In this document: positions 51,554-62,052 of the stretch, one piece after another
How the letters are laid out: every line of letters begins with the position of its first letter
Position numbering within the stretch: position 1 is the first letter of the stretch
Made by a program: the position numbers and the translations under genes
Assembly (NCBI RefSeq): GCF_040784915.1
Contig: NZ_CP160797.1
Span: forward strand, 3,090,137 to 3,154,136
From: Bacillus vallismortis
Lineage (GTDB): Bacteria > Bacillota > Bacilli > Bacillales > Bacillaceae
Reading direction: 5' to 3'
Length of the DNA stretch: 64,000 nucleotides
Notes under the pieces: model-generated
The model's database searches: none
What the model saw: only the letters and a program-made list of their open reading frames with translations
Told to the model about the DNA's origin: nothing

Positions 51554-51958
51554 GCGCTTTACAGTTTGAGAAATCCATGGGGCTGGTGCGGATTTACTTG
51601 GAAGAACAATGATTTCTACATTAGCTTCCTCCGCTGATTCTTCATCCTCTTCTTCAATTGGAGGCGCTGATCGTTTAGAATCACGCTCTTCATCAAGCTC
51701 TCCAATGGTTTTCAATTTCGTCTTTTCATCATCCATGACTTTGTGGTTTGTTTCCGTTTCCTTTGTTTCTTCTTGAGAATCTCTCGGTGCAGTGATGTTA
51801 GGGAGCTCTCGGATCCGGCCCGCAGCCATATGCTCCTCTTCTTCATTGTCAGCCGTGCTTTTGTCATGAGCCTGCCATCCCATCGATCCGGGCGGTGTAA
51901 ATACGAATTGGTCGAGATCGAGTTTAGAAATGGAGGCTTTTTGTCTCGATGACCTCAT
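51545..51958 (-). CDS. ytxO: Spore-coat-operon protein YtxO
   Basis: 137 residues, hydrophilic and strongly acidic in the C-terminal half (DEERDSKRSAPPIEEEDEESAEEA), with no cysteine and no membrane segment, so probably disordered. The N-terminus is basic (RSSRQKASISKL). Starts after GGGAGG at the end of cotS, two bases from its stop. Its place in the cotSA-cotS operon suggests a spore coat or crust component. Function unknown. Confidence 0.82.
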   Translation of the reverse strand: MRSSRQKASISKLDLDQFVFTPPGSMGWQAHDKSTADNEEEEHMAAGRIRELPNITAPRDSQEETKETETNHKVMDDEKTKLKTIGELDEERDSKRSAPPIEEEDEESAEEANVEIIVLPSKSAPAPWISQTVKRKA

Positions 51959-51959
51959 G

Positions 51960-53015
51960 TCAATTCGCCTCCCGATACACTTTTATTTTTTTATACAGTT
52001 CCGGCAGTTTATCCAAAAACGCGTCTTTAGATTCTTCAACGGAAATCATATTTTGCAGCGCCCAGTTGTACTTCTCATCTGACCATGTTTTCTTTTGCTT
52101 CAAATAATATTTATGGCCGATTGCACAGAACAAATGCGGAAACGCCAGATCAATCCATAGCACTTCGTACTGTTTTTCTGTGAGCGGATACACTGCATCA
52201 TAGGCTGCAAGCAGCGCAATCATGAAATCCGCATCCCATACAGAAAGCTTAACCATGACTTTATTCAGCAAAATGCGCAGATCTCTTGACGGCAAATCGT
52301 ACGTAATCGAGTGAAGCTCCTTTAAAAAAGGCTCTCCGTCTACCTCAGTTAACCGCGCCAATGTAAAATCCTGAAAACAGAATCCGCCATGTTCATGCGT
52401 TTCTTTCGTCCAGTTTTCATAATCTGACTCATCAAGTGCTTGCAGTGCTTCTTTACCTCTGGCCAGCATTTTATCAGCATGTTTTAAGAAAGTTTGCGAA
52501 AATATGTCTTCAGGATAAGAGGCCGCGATCTGCATATTCCCTTCTAATTCCTGCAGCTTCCAGCGATACAATTTATGCCATTTGCCGAGCCTGCTTCTTT
52601 TCTTGCTTTCATCTGTGCAAACATATCCTTTTGACGCATGATGAAAATGGCCGGCAAATGACATGACTTTTTTCATTTGCTCTGCATCATAGTAAATCAT
52701 TTCTTTACCTGTCACTTTGTCATATAAACTGTAAGAGACCTGATCCGTGCCTAAGCAGCTTCCGCCATTTTTTGTTTGATGAATCGGCGCTACGGGCAGC
52801 CCTTTCTCCTGTAAATGGGCATGTGCCTGAGTGATAAAAAGCATTCGCTCCGGCTTCATCTGCGCTTCTTTTAATAGCTTTGGGCCTTGATCAGTTTGTA
52901 TCTCCCAGATTTTGCGCCCGCTTTTGTTTGATTTCAGTGCCACATGTTCGAAATGGAACGGATAATAGCTGAGAATATCGGATACAATCTGTTCTTCATG
53001 CTCTTTTTGGTACAC
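51960..53015 (-). CDS. cotS: Spore coat protein CotS (kinase-like fold)
   Basis: 351 residues of the CotS/APH-kinase-like family. It lacks the residues a kinase needs: the catalytic-loop position reads FQDFTLARL (214-221) instead of H-x-D-x4-N, and the metal motif is LKELHSI instead of DxD. It is probably a structural coat protein. Start GTG 53015 (YQKEHEEQ) lies eight bases after AAGGGG; a GTG three codons upstream is covered by the site. Second gene of cotSA-cotS-ytxO, in the outer coat. Confidence 0.92.
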   Translation of the reverse strand: MYQKEHEEQIVSDILSYYPFHFEHVALKSNKSGRKIWEIQTDQGPKLLKEAQMKPERMLFITQAHAHLQEKGLPVAPIHQTKNGGSCLGTDQVSYSLYDKVTGKEMIYYDAEQMKKVMSFAGHFHHASKGYVCTDESKKRSRLGKWHKLYRWKLQELEGNMQIAASYPEDIFSQTFLKHADKMLARGKEALQALDESDYENWTKETHEHGGFCFQDFTLARLTEVDGEPFLKELHSITYDLPSRDLRILLNKVMVKLSVWDADFMIALLAAYDAVYPLTEKQYEVLWIDLAFPHLFCAIGHKYYLKQKKTWSDEKYNWALQNMISVEESKDAFLDKLPELYKKIKVYREAN

Positions 53016-53029
53016 TCTGTTCACCCCTT

Positions 53030-54163
53030 CTATCTGTTTCTTTCATACACACTGAGCAGATTTTCCGCCACCCTCTGCCAGCCGAATTGGCTTTCTGCCT
53101 CACGGCGGCTGTATTTCCCAAGCCGTTCGCGTTTTTCAGAACTGCTGAGCAAATCATTGATATGTTGGGCATATTGTTTAGGATTTTCAAAGTCATGAAT
53201 GATATAGCCGTTTTTCCCTTCTTCTATGACTTCTGGATTGCCTCCTCGATTGCTTGTGATAATAGGCAGTCCAGCGGCCATCGCTTCATAATGCACCCTC
53301 GCTAAAGGCTCCTGCCATTGCGAAGAGCACACAAATACATCTGACATGGTATAAAGGCGCGGGATGTCCTTTGGCTTCACAAATTGAATAAATGTGACAT
53401 GATCCTTTTGCATCGCACCAAGTGTATGAAGATGTTTGACATAGTTATTTAATTCATTATCTCCGAACCATTTTGACCCGATAAACACCATCATGACATC
53501 GGGATGCTCCTCGATAATGTCCGGCAAAGCCTGCAATAAAATGTGCGGGCCTTTGACTTTGCTGAGCCGGCCGACAAACAGGGCGATTTTTTTGCCGTGA
53601 AGATCCAGCTCGCTTCGCATATCATCACGAGCCCGCTGCCCTTCTTTCGTCCAGCGGGGATGGTACGCTTTCAAGTCCACACCGGAATACACGGTTTTTG
53701 TTTTTGATCGTGCTGACGGAAAACGGCTTGTGATCGTCCGGCCGATATAATCGCTGACCGTAACAATCTGCGCTACAGAATCAATGCAAATCTCGCCTTC
53801 TGTCTGGCTGATTTTATCGTAAGCGAACATTTCATTGTGAACGCTTAAAATAAAAACAGCGTCTGGCGTCTTTTTCTTCAGTTTTTGCACCCAGCTTGGG
53901 CGATTACAAACATGCACAAGATCAAAACGGCTCTTTTTCAGCTCTTCCCCAACAGCTTCTTCGTAACGGTCTTCATCCAAGTGCACATAATGGACTCCTT
54001 CTGCCGTCTCTCTATCAGCAAGATTCGGATCTTTAATCGAAAACACCGTCACCTCATGTCTTTTGGCAATCAAAGGGGCAACCGCTTCTAGGTAGATTTG
54101 AATGGCGCCTCCTCGAACCGAGGGGACAGGAAGCTTCTCTGTGGCGATCAGTGCTATTTTCAT
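53030..54163 (-). CDS. cotSA: Spore coat glycosyltransferase-like protein CotSA
   Basis: 377 residues, GT-B glycosyltransferase family 4: TEKLPVPSVRGGAIQ, LFVGRLSKVKGPH and SSQWQEPLARVHYEAMAAGL with its two Glu. The fold and motifs are intact, so it may be active, transferring sugar to coat proteins. In B. subtilis it is found in the outer coat with CotS. Start ATG 54163 (KIALIATEKL) behind GGAGG; the longer frame upstream reads through that site. Formerly ytxN. Confidence 0.93.
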   Translation of the reverse strand: MKIALIATEKLPVPSVRGGAIQIYLEAVAPLIAKRHEVTVFSIKDPNLADRETAEGVHYVHLDEDRYEEAVGEELKKSRFDLVHVCNRPSWVQKLKKKTPDAVFILSVHNEMFAYDKISQTEGEICIDSVAQIVTVSDYIGRTITSRFPSARSKTKTVYSGVDLKAYHPRWTKEGQRARDDMRSELDLHGKKIALFVGRLSKVKGPHILLQALPDIIEEHPDVMMVFIGSKWFGDNELNNYVKHLHTLGAMQKDHVTFIQFVKPKDIPRLYTMSDVFVCSSQWQEPLARVHYEAMAAGLPIITSNRGGNPEVIEEGKNGYIIHDFENPKQYAQHINDLLSSSEKRERLGKYSRREAESQFGWQRVAENLLSVYERNR

Positions 54164-54240
54164 ACATAGCCTCCATTCCTGCATGTTTTTTAACTAGTTA
54201 AAATCATGATACGGCTGAACAACCAACTTGTGCGGAATAG

Positions 54241-55425
<1,185 letters not shown>

Positions 55426-55523
55426 AATAATCATTCCCCCTGCATATCGGGGGTTTGATCTTTATAAGATAAAGGGTAAGGATAAGTCTAAATGTAAAAT
55501 AAATACATACGGAGGTTGCAAAT

Positions 55524-55991
55524 ATGAAGAAAATTCTCGGCGCCATAGCGGTTTTTGTGATTACATACGCACTGTTTTCAGCCGCAGGCTTCCTGTTTCC
55601 AATTGACCAAGAATGGTACAATTCACTAAAAAAACCGGACTGGACGCCACCCGGCTCCGCGATCGGCATCATTTGGGCCATCCTGTTTGCGCTGATCTCC
55701 CTTTCAGCTGCCCTTGTGTATGCCGCGTTTTCATTTAAAGACGCGAAAAACTTTTGGTTTATGCTTTTGATTAATTATGTGCTTAATCAGGCATTCAGCT
55801 ATTTTCAGTTTACGCAAAAGAACCTGCTGGCTGCATCGATTGACTGCCTGCTTGTCGCCATTACAGCATTCATATTAATGATCATAGCAAAAAAATACAG
55901 CAGAGCCACAAGCTATCTTCTGCTGCCTTATTTTTTATGGAGTGCATTTGCGACGTTCTTATCCTTTACAATCTATTCAATGAACCTGTGA
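55524..55991 (+). CDS. tspO: TspO/MBR family protein
   Basis: 155 residues with five helices and the TspO signature: WYNSLKKPDWTPPG in the loop after helix 1 and the Trp/Asn-rich region NYVLNQAFSYFQF. Members bind porphyrins or other cyclic molecules; the B. subtilis protein (formerly ytaB) responds to osmotic and oxidative stress. Preceded by ACGGAGGTTG. It has a terminator shared with convergent glgP. Confidence 0.92.
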   Translation: MKKILGAIAVFVITYALFSAAGFLFPIDQEWYNSLKKPDWTPPGSAIGIIWAILFALISLSAALVYAAFSFKDAKNFWFMLLINYVLNQAFSYFQFTQKNLLAASIDCLLVAITAFILMIIAKKYSRATSYLLLPYFLWSAFATFLSFTIYSMNL

Positions 55992-55993
55992 AC

Positions 55994-56022
55994 AAAAAAA
56001 GCCGCTCTTACAGCGGCTTTTT
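55994..56022. terminator. Bidirectional terminator between tspO and glgP
   Basis: AAAAAAAGCCGCT-CTTAC-AGCGGCTTTTT right after the tspO stop and at the glgP stop. Confidence 0.9.
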
Positions 56023-58418
56023 CACATCATCGGCTGGATTCCCCAAATGTCTTTCGCATATTCCCGGATCGTGCGGTCACTGGAAAAATAACCTGAATGG
56101 GCAATGTTTACAATCGACCGCTCAGACCATTTCCGCCGATCGCGATAATCAGCTTGAATACGCTCCTGCGCATCCGCATATGAGCTGAAATCTTTGAGCA
56201 CAAAATACTCATCATTATGCGGAAGCAGAGAGTCATAGATCGATTCAAATTCATCTGCTTCCCCTTCAAAAAAACCATTAATCAGCTGATCCGCCACCTG
56301 TCTGATTCTGCGGTCATGCTGATAATATTCCCTCGATCTATAGCCGCCGTTTTCCTGATACGATAAAACGTCATCCGCCTTTAAACCGAATGTGTAAATA
56401 CAATTTGATCCCACCCGCTCAAGAATCTCAATATTTGCGCCGTCATGTGTGCCGATCGTCAAAGCGCCGTTCATCATGAACTTCATATTTCCTGTACCAG
56501 ACGCTTCCTTGCTTGCGGTTGAAATCTGTTCACTTACATCCGACGCCGGAAAAATCCGCTCAGCCATAGAAACTCTGTAATTTTCCAAAAAAACAACCTT
56601 AATCAGCTGTTTGACTGCCGGGTCATAGTTAACCTTTTCTGCGACAGAATGGATCAGCTTAATGATTTTCTTGGCATAATGATAGCTTGGTGAAGCCTTA
56701 GCCCCGAAAATAAAGGTTTGCGGATAGATAGAAAATCCCGAGTCCTCCTTTAGACGGTTATACAAATACATAATATGAAGAACATTCAGCAGCTGCCGTT
56801 TGTATGCATGAAGCCGTTTCACCTGTACGTCGAATATGCTGTCAGGGTTCACAACCACCCCAGCCGTACAAAAAATCAAATCAGCAAGCTCTTGTTTTTT
56901 CCTGCTTTTGTTGTTTTGAAACTGCTCAATAAACGCGGGATCTGAGGCGTACGGTTCTAAGCGGATCAGTGATTCCGGCCGTTTTACCCATTCATTGCCG
57001 ATCGCCTCCGTGATGACAGCAGACAGACCTGGATTCGCTTTTAGAAGCCAGCGTCTGTGGGCAATTCCATTCGTTTTATTGTTAAAACGATTCGGGAACA
57101 GCAAATGAAAGTCGCGCATCTCCCTTTCCTTTAAAATATCAGAATGGATTTTGGCAACGCCGTTTACACTGTAGCTGCCCACTATGGCCAGATGAGCCAT
57201 TTTGACAACACCATGCGCCGTAACCGCCATGTCCTCTATCCTTTTCCAGTCTCCGGGATACTTTTCCCAAACCGCACGGCAAAACCTTTCATTGATTTCT
57301 TCAATAATCATATACATTCGCGGAAGCAGCGGCTTAAACAAATGAATCGGCCATTTCTCAAGCGCTTCTGACAATGTCGTATGATTAGTATAAGAAATCG
57401 TATGTACGGTGATATGCCAGGCCTCTTCCCAACTCATGTTCTCTTCATCAAGTAAAATCCGCATCAGCTCAGGCACCGCAAGCGCGGGATGGGTGTCATT
57501 AATATGAATGCTTACTTTTTTATGCAGGCCGGACATAGATTTATTCGTTTTGCGGTAATTGTTCACAATGCTTTTTAAGCTTGCGCATACTAAAAAATAC
57601 TGCTGCTTCAGCCGTAAAATTTTCCCCTCGTCATGGGTGTCATCAGGATATAAAAATTCTGTAACGGCTTCTGTTTCCCGCTTATAAGACAAAATATTGC
57701 CGCCATGATAATGCGCATAGGGCTCGGCATTCCATAGCCTCAATGTATTGACGGTCCCCGTTTCATAGCCGATAATCGGAATATCATAAGGAACAGCGGT
57801 AACGATTGTAGCTTGTTCATGCCGAAAATGCAGGCGCCCGTTTTTTTCTGTCACATGCACCTCGCCCCAAAACGGTACGTCAACAGCCTGATCCGCATTT
57901 CTTACTTCCCATACGTTTCCGTTTTTCAGCCATTGTTCAGGCAGCTCCACCTGATGCCCGTCTACAATTTTTTGCTCAAACAAGCCGTGCTTATAACGAA
58001 TGCCCATCCCGTGTCCCGGCAAGTTCAACGAAGCGAGAGAATCTAAAAAGCAAGCGGCCAAGCGCCCAAGCCCGCCGTTGCCCAGACCTGCATCGCTCTC
58101 TATCTGAAGGATCTCCTCTAAATTGATGCCGATATCTTTCAAGCCTGCTTCTACCACATCACGAACACCAAGATTCATTAAATTTTGTTCAAGGAGCTGA
58201 CCGAGAAGAAATTCGATTGACAAATAATATGTCTGCTTTCCGCAATTGGACCTGCTCTTTTCATTCGTCTGGATCCACTCAGCGCTGATATACTCTCTGA
58301 CCATATTGCCCAACGTTTTATATTGGTCCAGCTTGGCAGAGTCTCTAAAGCTTTTTCCGCACGTCATTTCCAGACGACTTAAAAATAAGGCTGCAAATCG
58401 TTCTTTACTCGAGAACAT
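56022..58418 (-). CDS. glgP: Glycogen phosphorylase GlgP
   Basis: 798 residues, GT35. Pyridoxal-phosphate lysine is in ASGTGNMKFMMNGALTIGT; family stretches GNGGLGRLAACFLDS and VKRLHAYKRQ are intact. It releases glucose 1-phosphate from glycogen. ATG 58418 (FSSKERFAAL) lies eight bases after AAGGAG; an ATG three codons earlier is less well placed. Last gene of glgBCDAP. It overlaps glgA by 14 bases. Confidence 0.96.
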   Translation of the reverse strand: MFSSKERFAALFLSRLEMTCGKSFRDSAKLDQYKTLGNMVREYISAEWIQTNEKSRSNCGKQTYYLSIEFLLGQLLEQNLMNLGVRDVVEAGLKDIGINLEEILQIESDAGLGNGGLGRLAACFLDSLASLNLPGHGMGIRYKHGLFEQKIVDGHQVELPEQWLKNGNVWEVRNADQAVDVPFWGEVHVTEKNGRLHFRHEQATIVTAVPYDIPIIGYETGTVNTLRLWNAEPYAHYHGGNILSYKRETEAVTEFLYPDDTHDEGKILRLKQQYFLVCASLKSIVNNYRKTNKSMSGLHKKVSIHINDTHPALAVPELMRILLDEENMSWEEAWHITVHTISYTNHTTLSEALEKWPIHLFKPLLPRMYMIIEEINERFCRAVWEKYPGDWKRIEDMAVTAHGVVKMAHLAIVGSYSVNGVAKIHSDILKEREMRDFHLLFPNRFNNKTNGIAHRRWLLKANPGLSAVITEAIGNEWVKRPESLIRLEPYASDPAFIEQFQNNKSRKKQELADLIFCTAGVVVNPDSIFDVQVKRLHAYKRQLLNVLHIMYLYNRLKEDSGFSIYPQTFIFGAKASPSYHYAKKIIKLIHSVAEKVNYDPAVKQLIKVVFLENYRVSMAERIFPASDVSEQISTASKEASGTGNMKFMMNGALTIGTHDGANIEILERVGSNCIYTFGLKADDVLSYQENGGYRSREYYQHDRRIRQVADQLINGFFEGEADEFESIYDSLLPHNDEYFVLKDFSSYADAQERIQADYRDRRKWSERSIVNIAHSGYFSSDRTIREYAKDIWGIQPMM

Positions 58419-59859
58419 CCCGTCCACTCCTTGTCACATGCTCAAAAATGCGCTGATACTCTTTCGCTGACTGCTCCCAGCTGTAATCTGCGTTCATTGC
58501 GGTCTTCATGAGGCTCTTCCATACATCCTTTTGGCGATAAAACGACAGCGCCCGTTCAATCGTATATTTCAGATCATGCGCATTGAAGGCGGAAAACGTA
58601 AAGCCATTGCCCGATCCCTCTTCCTCCTGATAGGAATGAACAGTATCATAAAGACCGCCCGTCTCCCTGACAATCGGAATGGCGCCATATTGGAGAGCAA
58701 TCAGCTGGCCCAAGCCGCACGGCTCAAATTTCGAAGGCATCAAAAACAAATCAGAGCCCGCATAAATTTGATGGGCAAGCAGCTCGTCAAATCCCATATA
58801 CGCTCGGCACTTCTCATGAAAAGCAAATTCTGCATACCGGAAATAGTCTTCAAATTCACGTTCCCCTGTCCCCAGCACAATCAGCTGTATGTCCTGCTCC
58901 TCAAGGAGTTCGTGCATAATCCTGCGCACAAGATCAAGTCCCTTTTGCTTAGTGAGCCTAGTCACCATACTGATCAGCGGAATATCATTTCGCTCTGGAA
59001 GCCCCATCCGCCGCTGAAGCTTCGTTTTATTTTCTTCCTTGCATGCAAGATGCTCCGAATCGTAATGCACAGCTATATAAGGATCGCTCTTCGGCTGATA
59101 TAAAGAATCATCAATGCCGTTTAAAATGCCGGTTACATCATTTTCCCTATATCGCAAAACCTGATCCAGCTGTTCACCGTAATAAGGCGTCAATATTTCA
59201 TTTCTGTAAGTCGGGCTTACAGTTGTCACATGATCAGCCGCAATGATGCCCGCCTTCATAAAATTAACGAATCCGTTGCATTCTAACTTTTCATAATGAA
59301 AATGATCCATCTCAAGCCCTAGCAAGTCATGTGTGACATCAGGCGGAAAAATGCCCTGAAACTGCAGGTTGTGGATCGTGAGCACACTTTTCATCTGTTC
59401 ATAAAAAGGATGTTTCCCGTATTCCTCTTTCAGCAAATAATTGACCATCGCTGTATGCCAGTCGTGAGTATGAACAATATCGGCTTGAATATTTACAGCT
59501 TCGACGGCCTCCAGCACAGCTCTAGAAAAAAAAGCAAAGCGTTCACCGTCATCATCATACCCGTACAACGAATCCCTGTTAAAATAATATTCATTGTCGA
59601 TGAAATAATAATTCACATCATCATCGGCCATATATTCAACCCCGCAATATTGCTGACGCCAGCCGACGGCTACCGTACACTCAGCCGCTTTTCTCATACA
59701 CTTTTTCCAGCGTTCAGGTATTTGGCTGTACTTCGGCAATATCACAGCTACTTCATTGCCTAATCGCGCAAGTGCCTTTGGCAGAGCGCCGGCTACATCG
59801 GCAAGACCTCCTGATTTAACAAACGGGGTGCATTCAGATACAGCAAACAATATCTTCAA
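58405..59859 (-). CDS. glgA: Glycogen synthase GlgA
   Basis: 484 residues, GT5. ADP-glucose binding KSGGLADVAGALPKAL at the N-terminus, and PSKFEPCGLGQLIAL (donor-binding) at the C-terminal domain. It extends alpha-1,4 glucan chains from ADP-glucose. Overlaps glgD by four bases (ATGA) and glgP by 14. Confidence 0.96.
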   Translation of the reverse strand: MKILFAVSECTPFVKSGGLADVAGALPKALARLGNEVAVILPKYSQIPERWKKCMRKAAECTVAVGWRQQYCGVEYMADDDVNYYFIDNEYYFNRDSLYGYDDDGERFAFFSRAVLEAVEAVNIQADIVHTHDWHTAMVNYLLKEEYGKHPFYEQMKSVLTIHNLQFQGIFPPDVTHDLLGLEMDHFHYEKLECNGFVNFMKAGIIAADHVTTVSPTYRNEILTPYYGEQLDQVLRYRENDVTGILNGIDDSLYQPKSDPYIAVHYDSEHLACKEENKTKLQRRMGLPERNDIPLISMVTRLTKQKGLDLVRRIMHELLEEQDIQLIVLGTGEREFEDYFRYAEFAFHEKCRAYMGFDELLAHQIYAGSDLFLMPSKFEPCGLGQLIALQYGAIPIVRETGGLYDTVHSYQEEEGSGNGFTFSAFNAHDLKYTIERALSFYRQKDVWKSLMKTAMNADYSWEQSAKEYQRIFEHVTRSGRDVLE

Positions 59860-60887
59860 GAATTCATCAGCTCGCCTTGCACCAAACCTTTTCTTAATAC
59901 AAGCGGCTGCTCGGCTGTTCCCGCAGCCTCAGTCGAATTGCCGATTTTAACGTCCTTATCAGAAATAACCTGCTCAAGCAGACACTCCTCGCCAATCTGC
60001 GTTTTTTGCATAATAATGCAGTTTTTTAGCTTCGTTCCCTTTCCGACATGAACCCCCCTGAACAAAATGCAGTTTTCAATCTCTCCTTCAAGCACACAGC
60101 CATTTGCCACCAAGGCGTTTTTAACAGTGCTGTGTTTTCCGTATTTCGTCGGCGGCTCATCCTTCACTTTTGTATAGATCGGCTGCTGCGGCAAAAACAC
60201 CTGCTGCCAAAAACGAGGCTGAATGAGTTCCATACTGTGGGTATAATATTTTTCCACCGAATCAATGACAGCGGCATAACCTGAATACTCATAAGGGCAA
60301 ATGGTCAAGGCGGAAGCTTCCTTTTCAACAGCCTCCTGAATGGTTTTATAGCCTTTTTCACGATGTCCATAGATCAGGTCCTTCAAAAGCGTTGTAGACA
60401 TGATATAGATTTGCAGCGACTGGCCGTCCTGAAATACCTCTGTGATGTCGCAGCCAACCTCCTGATGGCGTTTCAGCACAAATTGAAATTGAATGTTGCA
60501 AACGGTATGACTGTTGGAGATGACAGCATATTGCTGTGTGCTTCTGTGGAAGTAATCAAGATGGTCTGAAAACTGGCGGAAAGAACCGAATTCATCATAT
60601 TCTTGATGAAGGTGGGGCGACGGGAAAAAAAAGAGACCATCCTTTTTTCGATGCAAATCCCATTCCTTACCCGCTCCAAGATGATCCATAAGCGAACGGT
60701 AGCGATACTTCGGAAAAATCGCGACACTCCTAATATCCGCATTTACCATGTTGGAGAGCATAAAATCGATCAGACGGTACCTGCCGGCAAAAGGGATTGC
60801 CCCCAGCGACCGCTGTGCCGTTAAATCCTGAAGAGAATGCTTATATGTGGTTTCATCTATAACACCTAACATTTGATTATTAAACAC
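59856..60887 (-). CDS. glgD: ADP-glucose pyrophosphorylase regulatory subunit GlgD
   Basis: 343 residues, GlgC paralogue. The N-terminal nucleotide loop is altered (LTAQRSLGAIPFAGRYRLIDF; no GGKGSRL), while the beta-helix C-terminal domain is kept. In B. subtilis and relatives GlgD is a mostly non-catalytic partner that raises the activity of GlgC in a mixed tetramer. It follows glgC by 22 bases. Confidence 0.94.
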   Translation of the reverse strand: MFNNQMLGVIDETTYKHSLQDLTAQRSLGAIPFAGRYRLIDFMLSNMVNADIRSVAIFPKYRYRSLMDHLGAGKEWDLHRKKDGLFFFPSPHLHQEYDEFGSFRQFSDHLDYFHRSTQQYAVISNSHTVCNIQFQFVLKRHQEVGCDITEVFQDGQSLQIYIMSTTLLKDLIYGHREKGYKTIQEAVEKEASALTICPYEYSGYAAVIDSVEKYYTHSMELIQPRFWQQVFLPQQPIYTKVKDEPPTKYGKHSTVKNALVANGCVLEGEIENCILFRGVHVGKGTKLKNCIIMQKTQIGEECLLEQVISDKDVKIGNSTEAAGTAEQPLVLRKGLVQGELMNS

Positions 60888-60909
60888 TGACTCTGCCCCC
60901 TCTTCAGTA

Positions 60910-62052
60910 TTAGATCCATTCTTTTTCTACAAATTCCCCGGAAACGAGCAGCACCTCCTGAATGTCTTTTTCAGACTGAATTACTGCGCCATCCGGAAGC
61001 ACCAGACCATTAGGAACAATGGCATTTTCAATCACCACATGCTCGCCAATCGTCACATCCGGCATAATAACCGACGACGTGACAGTCGCATGCTTACCGA
61101 CAGTAACACCTTGAAAAAGAACGGAATGAGTCACATTTCCATACACAACACACCCTTCATTCACAAGCGAATCATGAACCTGTGCGTCAGATGAAATAAA
61201 TTGCGGAGGCTGATTCGGATTGACGGAGTAAATTTTCCATTTCCGTTCAAAAAGCTTCAGCTCCGAGTCCTCTCGTAACAAATCCATATTGGCTTCCCAC
61301 AAGCTCTGCACTGTTCCGACATCCTTCCAATATCCTTTGAACGGATAAGCAGATAGCTTCTTTTTCTCCTCTAAAAGCATAGGAATAATGTCTTTGCCGA
61401 AGTCGTGGCTTGAATAAGGATTTCGGTCGTCCATCTCAAGATACTGTTTTAAAAGCGGCCAATTGAATATATAAATTCCCATTGAGGCAAGATTGCTCTT
61501 AGGGAATTTGGGCTTTTCATCAAAATGTGTGATCGTCCCATCTGCATTGGTCTTCATGATACCGAACCGGCTTGCTTCCTCCCAGCCCACTTCGATGACA
61601 GAGATCGTTACATCCGCTTTCTTTTCAATGTGAAAATCAAGCATTTTGCCGTAGTCCATTTTATAGATGTGATCTCCTGATAAAATCAGCACATACTCAG
61701 GATCATACTGATTCAAATAATTGAGATTTTCATAAATGGCGCTTGCTGTCCCTTTATACCATTTGACTTCTGATGACTCGGCATAAGGGGGTAAAACCGT
61801 CACGCCGCCATTATGTCTGTCAAGGTCCCACGCACTGCCGATTCCAATATAGGAATTCAGCTCAAGCGGCTGATATTGTGTTAAAATCCCGACTGTGTCT
61901 ATGCCTGAATTGGAACAGTTGCTGAGCGTAAAATCAATAATTCTGTATTTTCCCCCGAAAGAAACAGCCGGTTTGGCCATATTTTTAGTTAATCCGCTGA
62001 GACGGCTGCCCTTCCCGCCGGCAAGGAGCATGGCTACACATTGTTTTTTCAT
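60910..62052 (-). CDS. glgC: ADP-glucose pyrophosphorylase catalytic subunit GlgC
   Basis: 380 residues. Signature [19 protein letters not shown] and [22 protein letters not shown], and the sugar-phosphate lysine in [10 protein letters not shown]; the C-terminal half is left-handed beta-helix. It makes ADP-glucose from ATP and glucose 1-phosphate, the controlling step of glycogen synthesis. Start overlaps glgB by four bases. Confidence 0.96.
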   Translation of the reverse strand: MKKQCVAMLLAGGKGSRLSGLTKNMAKPAVSFGGKYRIIDFTLSNCSNSGIDTVGILTQYQPLELNSYIGIGSAWDLDRHNGGVTVLPPYAESSEVKWYKGTASAIYENLNYLNQYDPEYVLILSGDHIYKMDYGKMLDFHIEKKADVTISVIEVGWEEASRFGIMKTNADGTITHFDEKPKFPKSNLASMGIYIFNWPLLKQYLEMDDRNPYSSHDFGKDIIPMLLEEKKKLSAYPFKGYWKDVGTVQSLWEANMDLLREDSELKLFERKWKIYSVNPNQPPQFISSDAQVHDSLVNEGCVVYGNVTHSVLFQGVTVGKHATVTSSVIMPDVTIGEHVVIENAIVPNGLVLPDGAVIQSEKDIQEVLLVSGEFVEKEWI

